This document shows positions 19,766 to 28,085 of a DNA stretch of 64,000 bases, one piece after another. This DNA is from Diabrotica undecimpunctata. Lineage: Eukaryota > Arthropoda > Insecta > Coleoptera > Chrysomelidae. Every line of letters starts with the position of its first letter. The first letter of the stretch is position 1. The notes below the pieces were generated by a model, which was given only the letters and a program-made list of their open reading frames with translations, was not told the DNA's origin and ran no database searches. Where the stretch lies: positions 66,299,427-66,363,426 of the forward strand of contig NC_092803.1 of NCBI RefSeq assembly GCF_040954645.1, in the 5' to 3' direction. A program made the position numbers and the translations under genes.

Positions 19766-22465
19766 TTAGTTTGGGACCCTATATCCGGCTATTTGCTGTT
19801 TAGGTCTTCTGTGTACCGTCCTGGTGTTTGCGTTGTAGTTTGTCAGCTCTCTCAACATGCTACTTGGGTGGTTGTTTAGTCCATTGAAAAGTTCGTATGC
19901 CTTTTTGTCCATTGTGTGTAGTATCCTCGTTTGGCCTGAGTCTCTGTATAAATTTCTCAGAGGCACATATCTTGGCAGATTCAGTGCGTCTCTTATTATT
20001 TGATTTTGCGCTGTTTGTATTTTCTTCCTGTTAGTTTTACAGGTGTGTCCCCACGCAGCGGAGGCATACGAGAGGACTGGTAGGATAATGCTATTCGCCA
20101 TCCTAATTTTGGTTTTGAACCTTAACTTGCTTCTTCTGCCAATTAGCGATGAGAGCTGACTTTTCAGCGCTTTGGCTCTATACGTTTGCTGATTTATGTG
20201 CTGCGTAAATGTAAGCTTTTTATCGAGTAGCACTCCTAGGTATTTGGCCTCATTTGTCCATTGTACTGGGGTGTTTCCAATTGTTAATTCTTGATTCGGT
20301 ACACTTTTTCTGTGACTAAACATTACAGCCTGTGTTTTATCTGGGTTTATGGCTATTTTCCATTTGATACACCATCTTATGAATCTGTTGAGTGCTCTCT
20401 GCAGATGATTAGCTGCATGGTTTGGATTTCTCCAGCTAACAGCTATTGCCGTATCGTCAGCGTAAAGACTTAACAGGGATCCTGGTTCTTTTGGCGTGTC
20501 GGCCGTATAGATGGTGTACAAGTAAGGCGACAAAACAGCTCCCTGAGGCACACCTGCCTCCAGGGTCCCGACCTCGGACAGGGTTGCCCCTGTCCGAACT
20601 CTGAACCTTCTGTTGGCCAGGTATGATCCAAGGAGGCATGTCATCGCCTCGCTGTATCCCAAGGTGTTCATTTTATAGATGAGTCCGTCATGCCAGACCC
20701 TGTCAAATGCTTTACTGACGTCCAGAAATGCTGTTGCCGTGTACATTTTTTCGTTATATCCTTTAGTTGTGAATTCTGTGAAACGTAGAACTTGTAGTTC
20801 ACATGAATGTTCGCTTCTGAATCCAAATTGTGCTTCTGGTATGGTGCCTAGTGCTTCCGATTCTTCATTGAGTCTTTTTAGTATAACTCTTTCCGTTATC
20901 TTGCTTATTGATGATAATAAGCTGATAGGTCTATAATTTTGCGGAAAAGTGCCATCTTTCCCTGGTTTTTTGATCATAATTATATGTGCCTCCTTCCATC
21001 TGTCTGGGAAATATCTTAATTTGAGCATGTTGTTTACTATGTTCGTTATATAGACAATAGCTTTGTTGGGTAGGTTTTTGAGTGCCCTGTTTGTGATGTT
21101 GTCAGGTCCTGGGGCTTTTTTGGCATTAGAGAGTTTGATTAGCTCTTTAATTTCCTCGGGAGATGTATGAGTTATTCCTATTCTGCCCTTTCTTCTCTTT
21201 AATCTTCTAGCTGTTCTTTCTACCTCTTCTTCGAAGTCTATGTCTTCGTTGGGATTTTCGTTGTTTCTGCATGCTCTTTCTAGTTCGTCCTTTAGGACTT
21301 CGGCTTTATCTCTCTCCGTATGAACAATCCCGTTTTCTCCGTGTAAGGGAGGTATGGGTTTCTTGTCCTGTCGGAGTATTTTCGATAGTTTCCAGAAGGC
21401 AGATTTGTTTGGGTCTAATTCTTGGATATAGTTGTCCCAGTTTTCGCTTCTATGTTCTCGTAGTTGTCTTTTAACTTCCCTGTCTAGCTCATTGGCAATC
21501 CTTTTATCTTCTAGAGTTCTAGTACGGTAGGCTCTTCTTCTTTTTCTATTTTTTTCCTTTATTAGGTTTTGTAGTTCGAGACTAATATCTCCGAATCTTC
21601 CTTGTTGTCTGGTAGTGTTTTCGGTTTTTGAGCTGGCATCGATAGCATTATTTATGGTTGTTTCTAGTTTAGTTACACTGTCTTCTAGTTCAGTGATGTT
21701 GTTTATTGTTGGGATGTTACCGATATTTTCGCTAAAAACCCTTCTGAAGTTTGACCAGTTTGTAATCTTCTTTTGGTGGGGCTGCAGATAGTTTAGTTCT
21801 ATTGCACCCAGGGTCAGGACGATTAGATTGTGCGTTGAATCGCCTTCATTTAGAGATTGTATCTCGTGTTGCTGACCCACGTTGTGTAGGATTGCTATGT
21901 CTAGATGTGTTGGGAGTTGTCCGTGAAAACAGGTCGGTCCTGTTGGTCCGATCACGTAGGTGTTAGGTCTATTTTCGAGATGGCCGCAAAGTCGTCTCCC
22001 GTTGTTATTGGTTGCTCTGTCGAACCATAGGGGAGATCTCGCATTAAGGTCTCCTATAATCACTGTGGGCTCTTCTGTATCGAGGATTAGGCTCAAGTCT
22101 TCATCGAATATCAAATCGTTAGGTCTGACATAAGCTGACACTATTTTTAGTGTTTCGTTGTTGGCCTTTAATCTGACTAGCGTGGCTTCCATTGTCACCA
22201 GTCCATCTGGTGTTGGTATGTGTTCGTGTTCTAAGCCTTTTTTAACTAGTATGGCTGTTCCTCCTGATATCGCTCTATGGTCAGTTCTATAGATATCGTA
22301 ACCAGGGAATTTGGTTTTCTTCCTTTCCACTAATTTGGTTTCTTGAAGGGCTACGATATCGAGCTCTAATCTGTTGATCATCTCATCCAAAAGGTTGAGT
22401 TTTTTGAAAATTCCACCGGAATTCCAGGACCCTATGCGTAGATCCTCCGTACGGTTTGCTAGCAT
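19766..22465 (-). CDS. Jockey-clade ORF2: endonuclease and reverse transcriptase, intact
   Basis: 899 residues. The N-terminal apurinic-like endonuclease (about 8-215) has SWNSGG, LQETK (41-44 QETK), the GG-A block, GDLNARSPLW (138-147) and LDIAIL. The usual terminal SDH motif appears as STH (210-212). The RT domain follows: APGPD (451-455), NYRPISLL (510-517), QFGFR (546-550), LDVSKAFDRVWH (from 581), GVPQGAVLSP (638-647) and the catalytic YADD (668-671). The protein ends after a thumb region with no RNase H and no C-terminal zinc motif, as expected for the Jockey clade. Its ATG overlaps the ORF1 stop (ATGCTAG, 22465-22459), suggesting translation by termination-reinitiation. Role: nicks target DNA and primes reverse transcription of the element's RNA. 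Confidence 0.93.
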   Translation of the reverse strand: MLANRTEDLRIGSWNSGGIFKKLNLLDEMINRLELDIVALQETKLVERKKTKFPGYDIYRTDHRAISGGTAILVKKGLEHEHIPTPDGLVTMEATLVRLKANNETLKIVSAYVRPNDLIFDEDLSLILDTEEPTVIIGDLNARSPLWFDRATNNNGRRLCGHLENRPNTYVIGPTGPTCFHGQLPTHLDIAILHNVGQQHEIQSLNEGDSTHNLIVLTLGAIELNYLQPHQKKITNWSNFRRVFSENIGNIPTINNITELEDSVTKLETTINNAIDASSKTENTTRQQGRFGDISLELQNLIKEKNRKRRRAYRTRTLEDKRIANELDREVKRQLREHRSENWDNYIQELDPNKSAFWKLSKILRQDKKPIPPLHGENGIVHTERDKAEVLKDELERACRNNENPNEDIDFEEEVERTARRLKRRKGRIGITHTSPEEIKELIKLSNAKKAPGPDNITNRALKNLPNKAIVYITNIVNNMLKLRYFPDRWKEAHIIMIKKPGKDGTFPQNYRPISLLSSISKITERVILKRLNEESEALGTIPEAQFGFRSEHSCELQVLRFTEFTTKGYNEKMYTATAFLDVSKAFDRVWHDGLIYKMNTLGYSEAMTCLLGSYLANRRFRVRTGATLSEVGTLEAGVPQGAVLSPYLYTIYTADTPKEPGSLLSLYADDTAIAVSWRNPNHAANHLQRALNRFIRWCIKWKIAINPDKTQAVMFSHRKSVPNQELTIGNTPVQWTNEAKYLGVLLDKKLTFTQHINQQTYRAKALKSQLSSLIGRRSKLRFKTKIRMANSIILPVLSYASAAWGHTCKTNRKKIQTAQNQIIRDALNLPRYVPLRNLYRDSGQTRILHTMDKKAYELFNGLNNHPSSMLRELTNYNANTRTVHRRPKQQIAGYRVPN

Positions 22466-24591
22466 TGTCGGTGTATTTCTCCGAATGCAGTCATCATTTT
22501 AGTTGCGCGGTCCATCATGGACATCATCTCCATCATCTTCTTATTGTACTCCGTATGAAACGAAGCAATAAGTGTGGCAGCATCATGCATGGTAGGAGCT
22601 GCTTCTTCTGTGGTTGTTTTGGCAGCTTGAGCATAGCTGAAGCCCGTTGTTGTTGTTGTTGGTGTGATCGGTTTGCTCGCCGGTTTTACGGGGGCAGGGA
22701 TCTTCTTCTTAGGAGCTTTGGAGCATCCTCTGTAATTCGCTGTGTGTGCTTGGTCACAGTTAGCACATTTTGGGGCTGTTTCTTTGCTCTTTTCACAATC
22801 GTTGCTGAGATGGTTTCCTCCACACTTTACGCATCTGGAGATGCAGTGACAAGCCTTAGAACTGTGGTAGTAGCCCTGGCAGTTGAAACATTGTAGGGTA
22901 TCTTTTGTCATTTTGATTTCGTCTTCGAAACGTACTCTCATGAAGCACAGATTTGTGACTCCACGTATTTTTTGGATATCATCCTCTTTGAGGGTGATCA
23001 TGAAGAAAGGCAAGATCTGTTTTCCTTCTTTTTTAGAGTACATGTTGCTTACTCTAGTAACGTCGACATTTTTTCCCCTTAATTCGTTGAGAATTACATC
23101 TGTTTTTGTGTTTGCAGATAGCCCTTTTAGTATGACCCTCTTCAGTTTTTCGTTGTCGATTGGGTAGGCAATATACTCTACCTTAGGTGTGTACTCTTCG
23201 AGTATTTTGACTACTCCTAGGTAGTCTTCCCTTGATTTTGTATTTATTACAATTGTTCTACCAGATCTGGCGAACTTGTTGTCAGAAATAATACCTGCTT
23301 TTGCCGCTTTTTGCAGGATTGCTTGGTGTTCTGCGACCGTCTTTAAGATGATCGCAGGAGGTTTTGGTTTCTTTACGTTAACCTCTGCAGGTTTTTGAGG
23401 GGTTACGCTGTTTTCTTTTTCTACTTGGGTTTCTTTCGGAGACTCCAAGTTTTTGTGGGCTTTTTGCTCACTTCTTTTTTGTAGATCTTTCGCGGCTTTT
23501 GTGAGCGCTTCGTCATTTCTATCTTGTATTTTTTGCGTTTGTTTTTCAACAACGCTTATTGGTTTTTTTGGTTTTACTGTCTCACTACTGTTTACTGATT
23601 TCTCAGTAGTGGTGCCTTTTTTGTTTTTTTCCTTCTTTTGGACTTTTGTCCATCCTGCTTCTGATTTCTCTGGTTCTTTTCCTTCTGTTTTTCGTTCTTT
23701 AGGCTTGGCTGCACCCCCAGATGTCGAGGGAGTGGCTTTCACCGTCTTGCATGGGGTTGTTTCTCGGGGCCTGTGGGTTTCCCACAAGGCCTGGTCTCTT
23801 TTCTTCTCGACTTCTATTAACTTCTCGTTCCTCTCGGTCAGGGCCATTATGTGGCCGACCAGTTTCTTTATCTCTTGGTCCTTCTCTTGATTCTCCTTCC
23901 TTAACTCAGTCATCTGAGTTAGGAGATCCTGGATTTGGGCCTGTGCCTGTTTTTCGCGCTGCCTGCTTTCTTTCTGGAGTTGTCTAATTTGTTCGGTCAA
24001 TAAGTCGACCGATTTGTAAAGACCGCTTTCGTCTTTATCTTTAGTGGATTTTTTTGGCACTTCTTCTTCGTCGGAGTGTTCCTCTGATGGCCTTTGTCTT
24101 TTATGTTTCTTGCCTACCTCCGGCTCGGCATCGTTGCTGGTGGAGATGATGTCCACTCTGGGGTCCTTCATTTCGATGAAGTCTAATGGGGGCGGGGCTT
24201 CTACGCTTGCTGCGTCAGTCTTGGCGTTCAGTTGTTCGTCCGTCTGAACGTTCAGGGCTTCGTCCGACTGGACGTTCAAGGATTCGTCCGACTGGACAAT
24301 TAATTCGGTGGCCGGGCTCAGCTCATCGTCGGGGGTGACCTCCATGGTGGTAGAGACGCTATCGTCTGTATCTACCTCGCTGTGGTTTTCTTCCTCGTTT
24401 GGTACGAACGATTCATCGTCGGAGGTGTCTTCGATTAAATCGGAATCAGGGGATAATTTGGCTTGAAAATTATTATAAAGTTTTATCGCTGAAGCGACCG
24501 TAGGGGTGAGTGACTCGGGATAGTCACCTTCTTCTTTTTCTTGTGATGTCACCTGCGTGACATCACTTTTTTGGGGGGGAATTTCACTCAT
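22459..24591 (-). CDS. Jockey-clade ORF1: gag-like RNA-binding protein, intact
   Basis: I place the start at ATG 24589-24591 (MSEIPPQKSD), giving about 710 residues. The frame is open 43 codons further upstream, but that part is leader-like. Features in order are an acidic N-terminal third, a tandem repeat of SDESLNVQ-like octads, a charged coiled-coil-like segment (LTEQIRQLQKESRQREKQ and following), a Lys/Pro-rich linker, a gag domain resembling PRE_C2HC (ILKGLSANTKTDVILNELRG) and three zinc knuckles: CFNCQGYYHSSKAC, CVKCGGNHLSNDC and CANCDQAHTANYRGC. A Met-rich amphipathic tail follows (KKMMEMMSMMDRATKMM). It should package element RNA with ORF2 protein. It stops within the ORF2 start codon region. 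Confidence 0.9.
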   Translation of the reverse strand: MSEIPPQKSDVTQVTSQEKEEGDYPESLTPTVASAIKLYNNFQAKLSPDSDLIEDTSDDESFVPNEEENHSEVDTDDSVSTTMEVTPDDELSPATELIVQSDESLNVQSDEALNVQTDEQLNAKTDAASVEAPPPLDFIEMKDPRVDIISTSNDAEPEVGKKHKRQRPSEEHSDEEEVPKKSTKDKDESGLYKSVDLLTEQIRQLQKESRQREKQAQAQIQDLLTQMTELRKENQEKDQEIKKLVGHIMALTERNEKLIEVEKKRDQALWETHRPRETTPCKTVKATPSTSGGAAKPKERKTEGKEPEKSEAGWTKVQKKEKNKKGTTTEKSVNSSETVKPKKPISVVEKQTQKIQDRNDEALTKAAKDLQKRSEQKAHKNLESPKETQVEKENSVTPQKPAEVNVKKPKPPAIILKTVAEHQAILQKAAKAGIISDNKFARSGRTIVINTKSREDYLGVVKILEEYTPKVEYIAYPIDNEKLKRVILKGLSANTKTDVILNELRGKNVDVTRVSNMYSKKEGKQILPFFMITLKEDDIQKIRGVTNLCFMRVRFEDEIKMTKDTLQCFNCQGYYHSSKACHCISRCVKCGGNHLSNDCEKSKETAPKCANCDQAHTANYRGCSKAPKKKIPAPVKPASKPITPTTTTTGFSYAQAAKTTTEEAAPTMHDAATLIASFHTEYNKKMMEMMSMMDRATKMMTAFGEIHRQC

Positions 24592-25155
24592 TTTGCCGTA
24601 AGGCAGTGAACATAAGTGTTCAAAAGAAAATGGGATTTTATTACACAGAAGACTCTGTTTTTTTCGTTCCGCCAAGCCGCTGCCTGACGGTTTTCCTGGG
24701 TGTCGTCCCAGCAACCTCACGGTAGTTCACTCCCTGATTTCTCAGGGAGGGATCCTCTTGAAGTTTCTCTCACCTCAGAGGCAGGGGCCGTTTCTGTCCG
24801 ACTTAGAATACAAATTACTAAGCCTTACAGTGTCATCCCTGTCGACCCACTGAGATGAACCCGAATTTTTCGTAAACACGAAGCTATCAAAAGCCTCCTA
24901 CGAGGAGCCCATAAAGGCAACCCCTCGAGGTTTAACTTAGTGACAGCCTCGCATCCACTCTTCACTTATTTGAAAAACAAGTGCCTGTGCCACACACGGT
25001 GTCTTACACACCGGGAGCTGATAAGCTCCGTTGACAACAGGTCAGTCGTTCTCACCTAAGTACACTGCACGTCCTTACCGTCCGACCACTAGAGCCAGAC
25101 ACTACTACTATCGGCTTTTCCACGAGTCTGTGGAAATTTATTAATAACTGTCGGA

Positions 25156-25156
<1 letters not shown>

Positions 25157-25187
<31 letters not shown>
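25157..25187 (+). repeat. 31-nt A run in left arm of long-TIR element
   Basis: The mirrored position in the right arm has only seven A residues after the same GTCCGAC motif. The run is therefore a local expansion and not a retrotransposon tail. Confidence 0.8.
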
Positions 25188-25189
<2 letters not shown>

Positions 25190-25537
25190 ATATTTGTGAA
25201 AGATTTACATACTAAATGGAATATTTTTTTATTTATTTAATGTATACAAATTTCAGATGTTACGCAAAGCTTAAATTTTATTAATAACCATCGGACTAAG
25301 TACAAAGTTCATTTTTTAGATAATTATTTAATGTTTAATACTATTGGCGGACAAATCAAACGGCGCGAGAGAACCCTATGAAAAAATCAGTTATTTTTCG
25401 CGTGAAATGCAAAAATTCGCATTTATTAAATCGCGTTATTGAGAATTATGCGTATAACAAGTATTACTGGTATTAAAGTAAGTATTTGATATTTTATATT
25501 ACATTTTGTATGATTATTAAAAAAATTTGTAAAAATA

Positions 25538-25542
<5 letters not shown>

Positions 25543-25618
<76 letters not shown>
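25543..25618. repeat. (TA)n microsatellite
   Basis: About 37 TA units with one phase break, lying between the long-TIR arm and the end of the HEEADT-family gene. Confidence 0.95.
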
Positions 25619-25622
<4 letters not shown>

Positions 25623-26815
25623 ATATGTACCTACTACAATAAAAAATAATTAAATAATTGAACTTTTTTTTGTCATTCTTCATCAGAACTGTTATTTAAC
25701 TCTTCATCACTTGAACTAATAATGTCCTCATCGTTCTCTTCATTTTGACTTTCCGTATTTGAAATAATAATAGATTATGATTTTTTACAAGTAGTATATT
25801 TCAAATATAAATAACAAGCATAAAATATTATTACCTGATATATTTGAAGATATATCATCAAATGTAGGACACTGAGGGCCATCAAACCGATGGTGGAAAA
25901 ATTTTTTTCTATCAGTGTCTTTGTTGTGATATTAAATGTGCATTGCACTACACACTGCATATATAAATTTTTCTTTTAATTTTTTGCAATAGCTCTTCTT
26001 TAGATGGAGGCATTCTTGATGCATCGAGACCTCTTAACTGAGCTTATATTACCATTTCATCGTGATTTTTGTTTCCAAAAGCCTTCTCAACTCGTCCCAT
26101 GTTGACGTCTTTGCTTTTTAAGGAATAAACTTTACAAATAAATTCTTCAATGACAAAAAGGGATTCTTAAAAGATCCAGGAGGGCTACCTGGTATCTCTC
26201 GTTTTTCTTCAAAATATCAAATGCTCTTCTTTTTTTTTCTATAAAATGCAGGGTTATAATCATTTCCAGTAAATACATGACATACTGTTAGAACTCGTGT
26301 AATTTGCTCTCCATAATTTCGATAAATATCATTGATATTAAAATATTTCTTTTTTTTTGTTGGTTGACATATCTATAATTGAGGAGGTGTCAATCAAAAT
26401 CAATCATGTCCATAAAAATCAAAAAATGAGTTAGCAGCTGTTTCATAATATAAAGAGTGAATCCTATTCTATGGTGTTTTCGGTTTCGGTTAAAAAAAAT
26501 CATGTCCTGTTTAAAATGAATACACAATATTAGGTTCCCAAATCAAATGAAATCATGTCCACAGTTGGTTTCAATCATACCACCACATGTCCATTCAGCT
26601 AATAGGAGTGCCCCGATTTGGTCACGTGATTTGACCATGTCAACACATTGTCTGTGTTTTCTCTCTAGGTTATGTCGATAGCGAGTATTGAGTTTGTATT
26701 GCACTGTGGTTTAATTTTAATATTATTATAGTAGTTTTTATTAAATAAAATTGAAATTTTCCATGGATGAAGAAAACTTAGTGAGAGTGGGCGATGTCAA
26801 TGAAGGATTTCGTAA

Positions 26816-28085
26816 CAGCGGCGGCTCGTGGCCTAAAAAAGTAGTGAAGATGAGGAAAGCTTGCCGGAGACAAAAGGAGTTTTGGTATAAAAAATTCGTT
26901 AAAAAAAATGTTTAGAGTTTATGGCCCTAATAACTTGAAAACAGTTTTTCTTGTTCAGTTCTGCTTGCCTGGGGTATTTTAGTTCTGAACCTCGACATTT
27001 CATTGAGGGTTTTTTGGCGATTAAAGCACCACGCCTGGGGTTGGTGAGTTTCGATTCAGCCGCCCACTCTAAGTCAGATGCCGATTGCAGCCGACCATTT
27101 AAAATACTGGTTGGTCGACAATGTAAAAGAACATCCCTTTTATCTTCATTTTTCCAATGCCTAAATGGAGTTTCTAATATATTACACACCAAGTCATTAA
27201 TTTAGCTACCATTTAATATAGTCTTCTGCAGGTCATCATGCAGGGTAGAGTCGATGGCAAAAAGGGAATAGGTAGAAAGAGGAAATCATGGCTGCGAAAT
27301 ATTTGAGACTGGACAAACATGACTGTAGACGATTTATTCCACGTTGCAAAAGACAGAGAAATTTTTAGAAATGTGGTCGCCAACCTTCGTTAATGGAGAC
27401 GGCATAGGAAGAAGAAGAAGAAGTCATTAATTGGATTCATGTCTCTCTAAAATTATTTTTGTCCAAACGAAATCCACGAGAACACTTTATATCCGAAATC
27501 CGAAACAAACCACAGAGAAGTGTATTAATAAAGTGCACTAAAGAAATAAAATTAATATTGTGACTAAACTAAACTAATAAATACTATACTATACACTATA
27601 CTATATAAAAATATCTATATAATGGACTAATATTTTGAAATTTAGTCGCTTAGAGAAATTTCCGAAAAATAGGAATACCAAATACACATCCAACAGTGGG
27701 TGAAGACGAATAATATATTTTTAAGCGGAACTGCACGTACCAGTTTTCTCAGCTATCACTAAGGATAGGCTGACGTCACGTTGCCATGGCAACCGTGAAC
27801 GCTGATGCAGATGGATTTTGCATTTCAAAAATTATATTCACCTCTTCCTGAATCCCATTATATACGGCTAGTGACACATGTCAGGACTTGACCGTCAAGT
27901 ACGTACCGCTAATAAAGCTAGTTGTCTTTTTTAATTTTTAGATTAATTAAAAGAGAATAAATAATTGATTTCAGAATTTAGATATAATAATGTTGTTTTC
28001 ATTTTTTATTTATTTGTCTCAATTTAATTATATTTTTTTTTGGTGAACCTCACCTTCACCTACTTCACCTGGCCGGCCGCCGCTG
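26816..28085. mobile_element. Non-autonomous hAT-type element, 8-bp target duplication
   Basis: It begins CAGCGGCGGCTCGTGG and ends GGCCGGCCGCCGCTG. The inverted ends also share AAGTAG.TGAAG further in. It is flanked by tttcgtaa (26808-26815) and tctcgtaa (28086-28093), 7 of 8 identical. The CAG-GGCGGC start and 8-bp duplication are hAT features. It lies within the first codons of the DUF7869-like transposase, whose frame closes perfectly when it is removed. It has no hAT transposase. A 97-residue reverse frame (26899-27192) is open but unrecognised. A small RTE copy is nested at 27203-27420. Confidence 0.8.
27203..27420 (+). pseudogene. RTE-like 3' fragment with 12-bp target duplication
   Basis: The forward strand reads LLQVIMQGRVDGKKGIGRKR, WLRNI, then DDLFHVAKDREIFRNVVANL and a stop, which is the extreme C-terminus of an RTE-type RT. 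It ends in a (GAA)n tail (27405-27420). AAGTCATTAATT is duplicated at 27191-27202 and 27421-27432, defining a 218-bp 5'-truncated insertion. The tail and ending (...VAN-R stop, GAAGAAG) match the copy at 57650-59130. Confidence 0.85.

Larger units (their letters stand above)
18695..25109 (-). mobile_element. Full-length Jockey-clade non-LTR retrotransposon with 14-bp target duplication
   Basis: ATCGGCTTTTCCAC occurs at 18681-18694 and 25110-25123, directly flanking 6.4 kb. It interrupts the left arm of the long-TIR element at a point where the uninterrupted right arm continues. On the minus strand the order is a 5' UTR of about 520 bp (24592-25109), ORF1 gag, ORF2 endonuclease-RT, then a 3' UTR of about 1.05 kb (18712-19765). 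The 3' terminus is a (GT)n run (18695-18711 as AC on +) and not poly(A). A 62-base T run (19431-19492; poly(A) on the element's strand) lies inside the 3' UTR. Both ORFs are intact, so the insertion is recent. No RNase H is present. Confidence 0.88.

Noticed and set aside
22456..24247. Several forward frames of 85-146 residues opposite the Jockey ORFs
   Set aside because: Shadow frames of strongly coding reverse-strand ORFs, with no independent motif.
25157..25187. Poly(A) tail of a plus-strand retrotransposon
   Set aside because: The mirrored arm has a shorter A run at the same place, so it is an expansion within the inverted repeat.
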